The notes below the pieces were generated by a model. It was given only the letters and a program-made list of their open reading frames with translations. It searched no databases and was not told where the DNA came from. The position numbers were made by a program, and so were the translations under genes. This document shows, piece by piece, positions 27,681-36,140 of a DNA stretch of 64,000 bases. The number at the start of each line of letters is the position of its first letter. Within the stretch, counting starts at the first letter, position 1. The stretch covers positions 3,777,001 to 3,841,000 of the forward strand of contig NZ_CP126994.1 in assembly GCF_030252425.1 (NCBI RefSeq), read 5' to 3'. This stretch comes from Acidisoma sp. PAMC 29798 (GTDB taxonomy: Bacteria; Pseudomonadota; Alphaproteobacteria; Acetobacterales; Acetobacteraceae).

Positions 27681-28469
27681 ATGACGGACACGACAGACTT
27701 TCGCGAAATCGCTCCTCCAGCTGTCGTGGCCGAGGCTCATGTCGCCCATGAGCCCCCTGTCGAGGCTCTGATCGGGATCGAGGGCGTGCCCGAGACGGCA
27801 CTCCTGGAACCGGCGCTGCCCGAGAGCGAAATTTTTCCGGAAGCGGAACCCGAGTCAGCGCCTGAGCCCGAGCCAAAAGTTTTTCCTTACGATCTCGACG
27901 CCGCGGAGCTGAACCTCGCCTTCCGCCATGCCCGCACGCCGCGCGCCTGGACCGATCGCCCGGTGGATGAGGAGACCTTCCGTCACCTCTATGATCTCGT
28001 GAAGCTCGGCCCGACTTCCGCCAATACCTCCCCGGCGCGTTTCGTGTTCATTCGCAGCCAGGAATCGAAGGAACGGCTGCGTCCGGCTCTGACGCAGGGC
28101 AATGCGGCGAATGTCATGGCCGCACCGGTGACGGTGATCGTCGCCTTCGACCCCTCCTTCTACGATTTTCTGCCCCGCCTCAATCCGCAGGCCGATGCCC
28201 GTTCTTGGTTCGCCTGGAACGACGAATTTTCGCAGGAAACGGCGATGCGCAACAGCAGCCTCCAGGGCGGCTACCTGCTGCTCGCCGCGCGGATGCTCGG
28301 CCTCGACGTCTGGCCAATGTCGGGCTTCGACAATGCACGGGTCGATCTGCTGTTCCTCGACGGTCGCAGTTGGCGGTCGAACTTCCTCGTCAGCCTCGGC
28401 TATGGCGTGATGCCGGAGGAGCCACGGCTGGCCCGTCTTGGCTTTGAGGAGGCCTGCGAAGTCATTTGA
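27681..28469 (+). CDS. Malonic semialdehyde reductase-like nitroreductase with acidic N-terminal extension
   Basis: 262 residues. From about residue 68 on it is a RutE/HadB-like nitroreductase-family flavoprotein: [36 protein letters not shown] (FMN contact) and [20 protein letters not shown]. RutE proteins are about 196 residues, so the first ~67 residues are extra; they are rich in Glu, Pro and Ala ([16 protein letters not shown]) and probably disordered. RutE reduces 3-oxopropanoate in uracil breakdown, but no other rut gene is near. ATG at 27681 (TTG at 27678 is also in frame). The ribosome binding site lies inside a hairpin. Confidence 0.85.
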   Translation: MTDTTDFREIAPPAVVAEAHVAHEPPVEALIGIEGVPETALLEPALPESEIFPEAEPESAPEPEPKVFPYDLDAAELNLAFRHARTPRAWTDRPVDEETFRHLYDLVKLGPTSANTSPARFVFIRSQESKERLRPALTQGNAANVMAAPVTVIVAFDPSFYDFLPRLNPQADARSWFAWNDEFSQETAMRNSSLQGGYLLLAARMLGLDVWPMSGFDNARVDLLFLDGRSWRSNFLVSLGYGVMPEEPRLARLGFEEACEVI

Positions 28470-28518
28470 TACAAGGCGGGGCATTGGCCGCGCCTGTGGC
28501 CTATGCTAGCCCCCACAC

Positions 28519-28968
28519 ATGACGCTACCCCTCATCGCCGTATTCAACGGCCCCAACCTCAATATGCTCGGACTGCGCCAACCGACGATCTACGGATCGG
28601 CGACGCTCGATGACGTGGAACAGCTTTGCGCCGAAGCGGCGGAAGGGCTGGGCCTCGCCATCGATTTTCGCCAGACCAATAGCGAAGGTGAGTTGATTTC
28701 CTGGGTGCAGGAGTGCAGAGGCCGCGCGAGCGGTATCGTCATCAACCCTGCGGGATTGAGCCACACCTCAATTTCTCTGATGGATGCGCTTCTCTCCGTC
28801 GAGCTTCCGGTGGTGGAAGTGCATATTTCGAATATTCACCGTCGGGAGCAATTCCGGCACCTTTCTTACGTTTCGACAATGGCAACGGGTGTGCTGTGCG
28901 GATTCGGAACACATGGTTACGCCCTGGCTTTGACCGCGATGGCTCGGATTCTGGAGGACGGTCTATGA
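28519..28968 (+). CDS. aroQ: 3-dehydroquinate dehydratase, type II
   Basis: 149-residue type II enzyme of the shikimate pathway, dodecameric in relatives. Active-site loop NGPNLNMLGLRQPTIYG with the catalytic Tyr, then NPAGLSHTS and EVHISNIHRREQFRHLS with the catalytic His, are all present. Its TGA overlaps the accB ATG by four bases. The aroQ-accB-accC order is common in proteobacteria. Confidence 0.96.
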   Translation: MTLPLIAVFNGPNLNMLGLRQPTIYGSATLDDVEQLCAEAAEGLGLAIDFRQTNSEGELISWVQECRGRASGIVINPAGLSHTSISLMDALLSVELPVVEVHISNIHRREQFRHLSYVSTMATGVLCGFGTHGYALALTAMARILEDGL

Positions 28969-29444
28969 GCAGGCTCTCATTCGACGCGGAGGATATCCGC
29001 GAGCTTGCGGCCATCCTTGATGAGACGGGCCTGAATGAGATCGAGATCTCGGAAAAGGATCGCCGCATCCGCATCGCGCGCATGCCCGCACCCGTGGGCG
29101 TGGCCATGCAATATGCCGAAGCGCCTGCCGCAGTCCCGACCGCCGCCATGGCCGTGCCCGCGCCCTTGGCCCTGTCTGCCGCCGCGCGGGCAGAGTCGGA
29201 CGCCAACCATCCCGGCGCCATCGCCAGCCCCATGGTCGGCGTCGCCTATCTGTCGCCCGATCCCGACAGCCCGAACTTCGTCTCCATCGGCCAGCGGGTC
29301 GAGGTCGGTCAGACCGTCATGCTCATCGAGGCGATGAAGACGTTCAACCAGATCAAGGCGCCCAAGGCCGGCACGGTTTCGCGTATCCTGATTGGCACCG
29401 CATCCCCCGTCGAATTCGGCGAAGTCCTGATGATCCTGGACTGA
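28965..29444 (+). CDS. accB: Biotin carboxyl carrier protein of acetyl-CoA carboxylase
   Basis: 159 residues: N-terminal dimerisation helix region, an Ala/Pro-rich linker (about residues 45-80), and the C-terminal biotinyl domain with the target Lys in [14 protein letters not shown]. Carries the carboxyl group for malonyl-CoA formation. The ATG at 28965 overlaps aroQ; GGAGG stands at about 28952. Confidence 0.95.
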   Translation: MSRLSFDAEDIRELAAILDETGLNEIEISEKDRRIRIARMPAPVGVAMQYAEAPAAVPTAAMAVPAPLALSAAARAESDANHPGAIASPMVGVAYLSPDPDSPNFVSIGQRVEVGQTVMLIEAMKTFNQIKAPKAGTVSRILIGTASPVEFGEVLMILD

Positions 29445-29451
29445 CGACGCG

Positions 29452-30816
29452 ATGATTCGCAAAATCCTGATCGCCAATCGCGGCGAAATCGCCCTTCGCA
29501 TCCAACGCGCCTGCCGGGAAATGGGCATCGCCTCGGTCGCCGTGCATTCCACCGCCGATGCCGATTCCATGCATGTCCGCCTCGCCGATGAAAGCGTCTG
29601 CATCGGCCCGCCGCCGGCGCGCGACAGCTACCTCAACATCCCCGCAATCCTCTCCGCCGCCGCCATCACGGGCGCCGACGCCATCCATCCGGGCTACGGC
29701 TTCCTGAGCGAGAATGCGAGCTTCGCCGAAATGGTGGAGTTGCATGGCTTTGTCTTCATCGGCCCCTCGCCCGCGCATATTCGCATGATGGGCGACAAGA
29801 TCGCCGCCAAGGAGGCGATGCTGAAGCTCGGCGTGCCGCTGGTCCCAGGGTCGGACGGCGCCTTGCCGAGCCTTGCCTCGGCGGTCGAGGTCGCTGACCG
29901 CATCGGCTATCCCGTGCTGATCAAAGCCGCCGCCGGCGGTGGCGGGCGCGGCATGAAGGTCGCCCTCGTCCCCGATGAACTGGCCGAGGCCTGGCAGGTG
30001 GCGCGTACGGAATCCAAGGCCGCCTTCGGCAATGACGCCGTTTATATGGAGAAGTATCTCGATCGGCCGCGCCATATCGAGATGCAGATCCTGGCCGACA
30101 GCTATGGCAATGTCGTCCATTTCGGGGAGCGTGACTGCTCCCTCCAGCGGCGCCATCAGAAAATCCTGGAGGAGGCCGGTTCGCCGGTCCTCAGTGCCGC
30201 GCAGCGCGATGCGCTGGGGGAGACGGTGACGAGCGCCCTGAAGGGCCTCGGCTACCGGAACGCGGGCACGCTGGAGTTCCTGTATCAGGACGGCCAGTTT
30301 TCCTTCATCGAGATGAACACCCGCTTGCAGGTGGAGCATCCGATCACCGAAATGGTGTCCAACATCGATCTGGTGCGCGAGCAGATCCGCATCGCCTCGG
30401 GCGAGCCGCTGGGCTACGACCAGTCCGCCGTGACCTTTTCGGGCCATGCGATCGAATGCCGGATCAATGCCGAGGATCCGGAAACCTTTATTCCCACGCC
30501 AGGCTTGGTGACGATCTACCATCCGCCCGGCGGGCTGGGCGTGCGCGTGGATAGCGCCCTCTACGCCGGCTATCGCGTGCCGCCGTATTACGATTCACTC
30601 ATCGCGAAGCTGATCGTTCATGCGCCCGATCGCGCCCAGGCCATTGCCCGGCTGCGCCGCGCCATCGACGAATTCGCAATCATCGGCGTCAAGACAACGC
30701 TGCCGCTGCACCGCCAGATCCTCGACGATCCGTCGTTCCAGGCCGGCGACTATACAATCCATTGGCTCGAAAAATTCGTCGCCGGATTGCAGGCGGATCG
30801 GCCAGACGCCGCTTAG
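29452..30816 (+). CDS. accC: Biotin carboxylase of acetyl-CoA carboxylase
   Basis: 454-residue ATP-grasp enzyme that carboxylates the biotin on AccB. N-terminal [20 protein letters not shown], the Gly-rich lid [14 protein letters not shown], catalytic [14 protein letters not shown] and C-terminal [14 protein letters not shown] are intact. Seven bases after accB. The carboxyltransferase genes accA and accD are not in the window. Confidence 0.96.
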   Translation: MIRKILIANRGEIALRIQRACREMGIASVAVHSTADADSMHVRLADESVCIGPPPARDSYLNIPAILSAAAITGADAIHPGYGFLSENASFAEMVELHGFVFIGPSPAHIRMMGDKIAAKEAMLKLGVPLVPGSDGALPSLASAVEVADRIGYPVLIKAAAGGGGRGMKVALVPDELAEAWQVARTESKAAFGNDAVYMEKYLDRPRHIEMQILADSYGNVVHFGERDCSLQRRHQKILEEAGSPVLSAAQRDALGETVTSALKGLGYRNAGTLEFLYQDGQFSFIEMNTRLQVEHPITEMVSNIDLVREQIRIASGEPLGYDQSAVTFSGHAIECRINAEDPETFIPTPGLVTIYHPPGGLGVRVDSALYAGYRVPPYYDSLIAKLIVHAPDRAQAIARLRRAIDEFAIIGVKTTLPLHRQILDDPSFQAGDYTIHWLEKFVAGLQADRPDAA

Positions 30817-30829
30817 GCTTTGCCGTCTC

Positions 30830-30904
30830 GGTGGAATGCGCTCCGCTTTTCCACCCTACCAACTGCCTCTACGCGTAGGGTGGATGAGCGTCCCGTCATC
30901 CACC
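30830..30904. repeat. Inverted pair of ~30-bp repeats
   Basis: 30830-30859 (GGTGGAATGCG ... CCACCCTAC) and 30875-30904 (GTAGGGTGGATGAGCG ... ATCCACC) face each other between convergent accC and the DUF1127 gene. Same arrangement as 26859-26932; probable bidirectional terminator. Confidence 0.7.
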
Positions 30905-30914
30905 GCCACTATTA

Positions 30915-31133
30915 TTAGCGGCGGTAGTGGCCGGCGGCGATCGACGGAATGTCGCTGCGGCTGAAGCCGAGCTCCTGAAGCTCACGATCCGTATACATGG
31001 CGAGCTCGTTCGCAATCTGGCGGCGCTGGCGAGCGCGCTCGGTGCGGACGCGCAGGCTCGACGTCACGCTCTGAACGGCGTCGGACAGGACGCGACCAAC
31101 GGTACGGGTCTGGGTCTGTGAATAACTGGCCAT
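30915..31133 (-). CDS. DUF1127 domain protein
   Basis: 72 residues with the Arg-rich DUF1127 helix at the C-terminus (RQRRQIANELAMYTDRELQE, then LGFSRSDIPSIAAG). Small DUF1127 proteins of alphaproteobacteria take part in phosphate, carbon storage and RNA-linked regulation. The ATG at 31133 has GAGGAG eight bases upstream, so the longer reading to 31211 is rejected. Monocistronic. The 148-base region behind it shows an AT-rich TATAAC at about 31242 but no clear promoter. Confidence 0.87.
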   Translation of the reverse strand: MASYSQTQTRTVGRVLSDAVQSVTSSLRVRTERARQRRQIANELAMYTDRELQELGFSRSDIPSIAAGHYRR

Positions 31134-31281
31134 CGAATTGCTCCTCAGCAGGTGATGCTGCGATGCAACATAGGCGCACGGCGCATCATAATCCATTGCG
31201 CGGTGCAGCATTCAGACATGCGATAGCGTCATTTATTCGTTATAGTGGCATTCAGGCAACAGGGCTTAACGAGACCTGAAT

Positions 31282-32262
31282 TTACAAGCCGTTGAAAAGA
31301 TTGGTCGACAGATAGCGTTCAGCAGAAGACGCCGCGATGCCGACAATCCGTTTTCCCTTACTGGCCGGCTCTTTCGCTATAGCGAGCGCCGCGAACAGCG
31401 TCGCGCCGGAGGATATTCCGATCGGAATGCCTTCCAATCGGGCGCATTGACGCGCCGTCTGCATCGCATCGCGCTCGGACACGGGCACCACCCGATCGAT
31501 CAGGCTCATGTCGAGAACAGCGGGGCAAAACCCCGGCCCAATACCCTGGATTTCGTGCGGCCCGGGATCGTCGCCTGAAAGCACGGCGCTTTCCGCAGGC
31601 TCTACCGCCACGATCTGCATGCTCGGCCGCCGCGGTTTCAGGGCGCGCGCCACCCCCGTCAATGTGCCACCCGTGCCGGCACCGGCGATGAGCATGTCGA
31701 TCTCACCATCGCAATCGAGCCACAGCTCCTCGGCCGTGGTGGCTTCATGAATGGCGGGGTTGGCGAGATTGTCGAACTGGCGCGCCATCCAGGCATCCGG
31801 TGACTGCGCCACCAAAGCGTCGGCCCGCGCGATCGCCCCCGCCATGCCTTGATATGCGGGCGTCAGTTCCACCGTGGCACCCATCAGCCGCAACATCTTC
31901 TGGCGCTCGATCGATGCCGAGTCGGGCATCACCACGATCAAGGAATAGCCCTTGGCTGCGGCGACGAAGGCGAGTGCGATGCCGGTATTGCCGGAGGTCG
32001 GTTCCACGATCTGGCTGTGACCGGGTGTGATCAACCCCCGCCGCTCGGCATCCTCGATCATGGCAAGGCCGATGCGGTCTTTCACCGAGCCCAGAGGATT
32101 GAGGTATTCGAGCTTGAGCAAAACCTCGGCCTGCAATCCGTCACGCTCCATGAAGCGGCCGAGGCGCACCAGGGGCGTGCCGCCGATGGCGTCGATGACA
32201 CTGCCGAAAATCCGGCCCCGCGCCGCCGCCATGGGATGATGTCGCAGAGGACTGTCGGACAT
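31282..32262 (-). CDS. cysK: Cysteine synthase A (O-acetylserine sulfhydrylase)
   Basis: 326-residue fold-type II PLP enzyme making cysteine from O-acetylserine and sulfide. PLP lysine in NPLGSVKDRIG, substrate loop PTSGNTGIAL, phosphate loop GAGTGGTLTGVAR and PGPHEIQGIGPGF near the CysE/CymR docking region are all present. ATG at 32262 (MSDSPLRHHP) is preferred; an earlier ATG would add 20 Lys-rich residues. Divergent from an Rrf2-family gene over 124 bases, an arrangement that suggests regulation, possibly like the CymR-CysK pair of Firmicutes. Confidence 0.94.
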   Translation of the reverse strand: MSDSPLRHHPMAAARGRIFGSVIDAIGGTPLVRLGRFMERDGLQAEVLLKLEYLNPLGSVKDRIGLAMIEDAERRGLITPGHSQIVEPTSGNTGIALAFVAAAKGYSLIVVMPDSASIERQKMLRLMGATVELTPAYQGMAGAIARADALVAQSPDAWMARQFDNLANPAIHEATTAEELWLDCDGEIDMLIAGAGTGGTLTGVARALKPRRPSMQIVAVEPAESAVLSGDDPGPHEIQGIGPGFCPAVLDMSLIDRVVPVSERDAMQTARQCARLEGIPIGISSGATLFAALAIAKEPASKGKRIVGIAASSAERYLSTNLFNGL

Positions 32263-32386
32263 GTCTGATTGAGCGATAAGCGCCTTCTTTTTTGCAAAAG
32301 CCTCTACTTTGGCAGCCCGCATCGCATATATAACCCGTGGTAGAAGTGAATTTCTCCGACACTCACGTCGGCAGAGGGGAACGCCG

Positions 32387-32842
32387 ATGCTGTTGCGTCG
32401 CGAACGTGCTTATACGGCAATCGCCGTCATGCTTGATATAGGCTGGCACGCGGGCCGACAACGTCTTGAAAGCGCTGGCGATATCGCCGATCGCCTGGCG
32501 ATGGCGCGGCGTGGAATCGAGCCGGTTCTGCAGGGGCTGGCCCGTGCCGGCCTGCTCGACAGCACGCGCGGCCCCAAGGGCGGGTATCGCCTGGGCAAGA
32601 GCGCGCGGCAGATCACGCTGGCGGAAGTGGTCGAAGCGGTGACGACGGGCGATGCGGCCGACACCACGGAGGTTGAGGCCGGCGGGGAATTGCAGATCGC
32701 CGCCGTGGAACCGCTATGGGTCGAACTGGAGCAGCATGTCCAGACGCATCTTCAGGGCGTGACCCTGGAAGCACTCATCCAGCGCGCGCAATCCCAGGGC
32801 CTGAAGCGCCCCGCTCACGCGCCGATCGTTTTCGCGATTTAG
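32387..32842 (+). CDS. Rrf2-family transcriptional regulator without cysteines
   Basis: 151 residues. Winged-helix Rrf2 fold: MLLRRERAYTAIAVMLDIGW, ADRLAMARRGIEPVLQGLAR and the wing STRGPKGGYRLGKSARQITL. Fe-S binding members (IscR, RirA, NsrR) carry three Cys near residues 90-110; this protein has none in its whole length, so it cannot bind a cluster that way. CymR, which senses sulfur through CysK, also lacks them. ATG at 32387 follows AGAGGGGA. It sits between cysK (divergent) and a sufU-like gene (convergent), so control of cysteine or cluster genes is the best guess. Confidence 0.88.
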   Translation: MLLRRERAYTAIAVMLDIGWHAGRQRLESAGDIADRLAMARRGIEPVLQGLARAGLLDSTRGPKGGYRLGKSARQITLAEVVEAVTTGDAADTTEVEAGGELQIAAVEPLWVELEQHVQTHLQGVTLEALIQRAQSQGLKRPAHAPIVFAI

Positions 32843-32846
32843 GGAG

Positions 32847-33275
32847 TCACTGATTGCGCAACGCCATAGACAGGCTGCGCCATCCAAGTGTCGCGCAGCC
32901 AATGCGCGACGGCGTATCCCGCAGCGCCTGGAATGGCCGCAACGGGCTAAGGATGCTGTCCTCACCAATCGACTCGCCGCTGCGGATGGCCACCTCGAAC
33001 ATGGCGGCGGTGGCATCCACCTCAGCCGCCGTCATCCCCGATGCGATGTCGGCCATGAGATCGGTGGCCGCGAGACAGATGGCGCAGGCCCGCGCCTCAT
33101 AGCCCAGTTCCGTGATCCTGCCACCCGCATCGCAGCACAGCCGCACCGTGACACGATCGCCGCACAGCGGGTTTACTTCCCGCGCCTCCGCGTCGAACAC
33201 CTCCAGCCGCCGCTGGTGTCGCGGATGCCGCGCACGATCCATAATGACCGCCTGGTAGATCTCCTCGGCATCCAT
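32847..33275 (-). CDS. sufU: SufU/IscU-type iron-sulfur scaffold protein
   Basis: 142 residues of the IscU/NifU N-terminal fold. Three ligand Cys positions match SufU: NPLCGDRVTV, ARACAICLAATDLM and IGCATLGW. The Asp in CGD is the usual cluster-release residue. SufU accepts sulfur from SufS, or serves as a zinc-dependent transfer protein. No sufBCDS genes occur in the window. Its stop faces the Rrf2 stop four bases away; the UxaA-like gene ends eleven bases upstream of its start, on the same strand. Confidence 0.88.
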   Translation of the reverse strand: MDAEEIYQAVIMDRARHPRHQRRLEVFDAEAREVNPLCGDRVTVRLCCDAGGRITELGYEARACAICLAATDLMADIASGMTAAEVDATAAMFEVAIRSGESIGEDSILSPLRPFQALRDTPSRIGCATLGWRSLSMALRNQ

Positions 33276-33286
33276 CGGGGCGAGTG

Positions 33287-34831
33287 TCAGACCGTCGCGC
33301 CGATCTGCCAGGGCGCGAACTCGTCATCCCCAAAGCCCATCTGCTCGCTCTTAGTCTTTTCGCCGGACGCGACACGCAGGATCATCTCGAAGATACGCTG
33401 GCCGCATTCCTCCACCGTCTCGACACCCTCGGCGATGCCACCGCAATTGACGTCCATATCCTCCGGCATCCGGTCATAGAGCGGCGTATTGGTCGCGAGC
33501 TTCAAAGACGGCGTCGGCTTGCAGCCGAAGACCGAGCCGCGCCCGGTGGTGAAGCACATGACATTGGCGCCCCCCGCGATCTGGCCGGTGGCGGAGACGG
33601 GATCGAAGCCCGGCCCGTCCATCACCACCAGGCCCTTGGCCGTGACCTGCTCGGCATGGGCGACCACATCCACCAGGTTGGTCGTGCCCGCCTTGACCAC
33701 GGCGCCGAGCGACTTTTCGACGATATTGGTCAGGCCGCCGGCCTTGTTGCCGGGGGAAGGATTGTTGTCGATCTCACCGCCGTTGCGGCGGGTGTAGTCT
33801 TCCCACCAGGTCAGCCGATCGAGCAGCTTCTGGCCCACTTCGGGGCTCACGGCACGGCGGGTGAGCAGATGCTCGGCGCCGTAAATTTCGGTTGTCTCGG
33901 TCAGAACCACCGTGCCGCCATGCCGCACGATGAGGTCCGAGGCATAGCCCAGGGCCGGATTGGCGGTGAGACCCGAAAAGCTGTCCGAGCCGCCGCATTG
34001 CAGGGCCACGAGCAGGTGCGAGGCCGGAACCTGAACCCGCGTCACGGCATTGGCGGCGGGCAGCAGGTCCTGGATGCGCGCGATGCCGGCCATGACGGTC
34101 TGGCGCGCGCCACCCGATTCCTGGATCACGAGCGTTGATAGCGTCGCCCCCGGCTGCAACTTCTGGGTCGACATCAGCGTGCCCATTTGATTGGCCTCGC
34201 AACCGAGACCGATAATGAGCACGGCGGCGAAGTTCACATGCTGGGCGTAGCCCGCGATGGTCCGGCGCAGGGTGTCCATGCCTTCGCCGGTCACGCCCAT
34301 GCCGCAGCCGGACTTGTGAGTGAGGGCGACGACGCCATCAATATTCGGAAACCCCGCGAGCATACCTTCATCACCGGTGATCGGGTTACGGCGGAAGGCC
34401 TCCGCAACATAACGCGCGGTGCCGGCCGAGCAGTTCACCGTCGTCAGCACGCCGATGTAATTGCGCGTCGCGACGCGACCGTCGGCGCGAACGATGCCCG
34501 CGAAAGTCGCCTGCGGCTGGATGTAATCCGTGGGCCGGGCATCGACCCCGAAGGCGGGATCGCGCGCGAAGGCGTGGATTTCGCAGTTATGGACATGCAC
34601 ATGCTCGCCGGGCGGAATATCGACCGTGGCGAAACCGATCGTCTGGCCGTAGCGCAGGATGGGGCTGCCCTTGAGGATGGGCGCGATCGCCATCTTATGG
34701 CCACGCGGAATACGCCGTGCAGCAACGATGCCACGATCCGCAAGCTTGGTACCGGCGTCGATTTCGGCCCGCGCGATGACGACGTTGTCGATCGCATTGA
34801 GATGCATGGTGGTGGACAGCGTATTCAGCAT
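33287..34831 (-). CDS. UxaA-family dehydratase (altronate/galactarate dehydratase-like)
   Basis: 514 residues: N-terminal SAF domain (about 12-85; VARRIPRGHKMAIAPILKGS-like part) and UxaA-type catalytic part. Motifs TTVNCSAGTARYVAEAF, HKSGCGMG and LGCEANQM fit the iron-dependent hexonate dehydratases. Substrates in the family include D-altronate, galactarate and sulfolactate, so the substrate is open. GAGGA lies upstream of the ATG at 34831. The gene runs in the direction of the fucose operon but is cut off from it by two opposite-strand genes (35025-36139). It may complete, or branch from, the sugar acid pathway. Confidence 0.87.
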   Translation of the reverse strand: MLNTLSTTMHLNAIDNVVIARAEIDAGTKLADRGIVAARRIPRGHKMAIAPILKGSPILRYGQTIGFATVDIPPGEHVHVHNCEIHAFARDPAFGVDARPTDYIQPQATFAGIVRADGRVATRNYIGVLTTVNCSAGTARYVAEAFRRNPITGDEGMLAGFPNIDGVVALTHKSGCGMGVTGEGMDTLRRTIAGYAQHVNFAAVLIIGLGCEANQMGTLMSTQKLQPGATLSTLVIQESGGARQTVMAGIARIQDLLPAANAVTRVQVPASHLLVALQCGGSDSFSGLTANPALGYASDLIVRHGGTVVLTETTEIYGAEHLLTRRAVSPEVGQKLLDRLTWWEDYTRRNGGEIDNNPSPGNKAGGLTNIVEKSLGAVVKAGTTNLVDVVAHAEQVTAKGLVVMDGPGFDPVSATGQIAGGANVMCFTTGRGSVFGCKPTPSLKLATNTPLYDRMPEDMDVNCGGIAEGVETVEECGQRIFEMILRVASGEKTKSEQMGFGDDEFAPWQIGATV

Positions 34832-35024
34832 GGTTCGGTCCTCGCGAGCGATGTCGCCCGCATTGCGATTTTGGGTCGGAGTTTATCCCAACGGGGGACA
34901 CGGGCGCCAGCGGCGATGACCAGGGCGCGGCTGCCTTATCGGCCTGCTGGCGGTCACGCTGGACAGACGTCCAGAATGCGCTTGTCTCAGGAACCGAAAT
35001 GGGGCGATTCTGGTCTCGGCGAAG

Positions 35025-35726
35025 ATGAGGAGAGCCGGATTGCCAGATGGGGCCGAGGTTGCTGGGCTAGGCGTTTACACCGTGCCCGAGGCGGCTCGAC
35101 TCACACGCGTGCCGGCTCAGCGGATTCGGCGCTGGGTCTTTGGCCGCGGGGGACATGCCGCTGTTCTGCCCGAGCACACGGCGCAGGAGGGACAGGAGGC
35201 TTTAAGCTTCTCAAACCTGATCGAGGTCCTTTTTTTGCAGGATCTCAAGGAACATGGTGTGAGTTGGCCCACGCTGCGCAAGGCGGCGGAGATGGCACAG
35301 CGAGTCCTTCAGCACGCCCATCCGTTTGCGACCAGCCGCTTCCATACCGACGGCAAGACGATCCTCCTCCAGACCGCCAACGAGACTGGGGACAGGCACC
35401 TCATCGATCTCTTAAGCGGCAATGGCGCCATGTATGAGGTTTTGGAGCGTAGCTTCACGCACTCGGTCAGCTTCAATGGCCCGGAGGGCATCGCCAGCGA
35501 GTGGCGCCCGGACGCGCGCGCTGAACGCGTTGTGGTCGACCCCCGCCGTCAGTTTGGCCGCCCTATCGACCGAGAGACTGGCGTACCCACAGATATACTC
35601 GCGGATGCGCTGAAGGCAGAGAACGGCGATGCTGCACGTGTCGCCTCATGGTGGAACATACCCATCGAAGCGGTCGAGCAAGCGGCAGAGTTTGAAGTGA
35701 GGCTTGGCCTCCGCCGGGCGGCTTGA
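35025..35726 (+). CDS. Antitoxin-like protein with MerR-type helix-turn-helix and DUF433
   Basis: 233 residues. The N-terminus has a MerR-like DNA-binding helix-turn-helix (YTVPEAARLTRVPAQRIRRW, about residues 18-37). The middle is helical with no known motif. The C-terminal ~60 residues (from RVVVDPRRQFGRPIDRETGV) form a DUF433 domain, found in predicted antitoxins. Its TGA overlaps the TTG start of the next gene. Rough hand counts give about 55-65 % GC here, below the flanking genes, suggesting transfer. It lies on the opposite strand inside the sugar locus. The start is unsettled, with TTG 35040 possible. Antitoxin role is inferred from domains and partner. Confidence 0.78.
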   Translation: MRRAGLPDGAEVAGLGVYTVPEAARLTRVPAQRIRRWVFGRGGHAAVLPEHTAQEGQEALSFSNLIEVLFLQDLKEHGVSWPTLRKAAEMAQRVLQHAHPFATSRFHTDGKTILLQTANETGDRHLIDLLSGNGAMYEVLERSFTHSVSFNGPEGIASEWRPDARAERVVVDPRRQFGRPIDRETGVPTDILADALKAENGDAARVASWWNIPIEAVEQAAEFEVRLGLRRAA

Positions 35727-36139
35727 GGTTCATTTTCGACGAGAACCACCCTCCGGCTTTGGCGCGCATGCTCGCGCCCCTGATTGAGGCAGACTCCTAC
35801 AGTGTTACCGACGTTCGCAGCCTGGGATTTGCGGGAATGACGGACGTGGATCTGATGAGCGCCCTCCAAGAACGCGGCATCAAGCAAATTCTTGTCACGA
35901 CGGATCGTGCCATGCGCCGCCGCAAGCATGAACGTGCGGCCGTAGCGTCCACGCAGGCTGTCGTGATCGTGGGTGTCAGCAACTGGAACCAGCAGTCGAG
36001 CCTTTGGGATCGTGCACGCATGATGCTGTGGTGGTGGCCCACGATCGTGCAAAGTTCGGAAGCGGCCGACCCAGGGACGTTTCTGGAGCTTCCTTGGCGT
36101 CAAAAGGGGCTCAAGCCACTCACGCGATGGCGGGCCTGA
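35723..36139 (+). CDS. PIN-like toxin, DUF5615/Mut7-C type
   Basis: 138 residues starting with TTG (35723), reading RFIFDENHPPALARML. The DENxxP start, the SYSVTDVRSLGFAGMTDVDL segment and LVTTDRAM carry the conserved acidic residues of DUF5615 PIN-like nucleases. Such proteins pair with DUF433 antitoxins in type II toxin-antitoxin predictions. Stop and start overlap the antitoxin by four bases. The last ~50 residues, rich in Trp, extend beyond the core fold. Ends one base before the convergent zinc dehydrogenase. Activity unproven. Confidence 0.78.
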   Translation: MRFIFDENHPPALARMLAPLIEADSYSVTDVRSLGFAGMTDVDLMSALQERGIKQILVTTDRAMRRRKHERAAVASTQAVVIVGVSNWNQQSSLWDRARMMLWWWPTIVQSSEAADPGTFLELPWRQKGLKPLTRWRA

Positions 36140-36140
36140 C

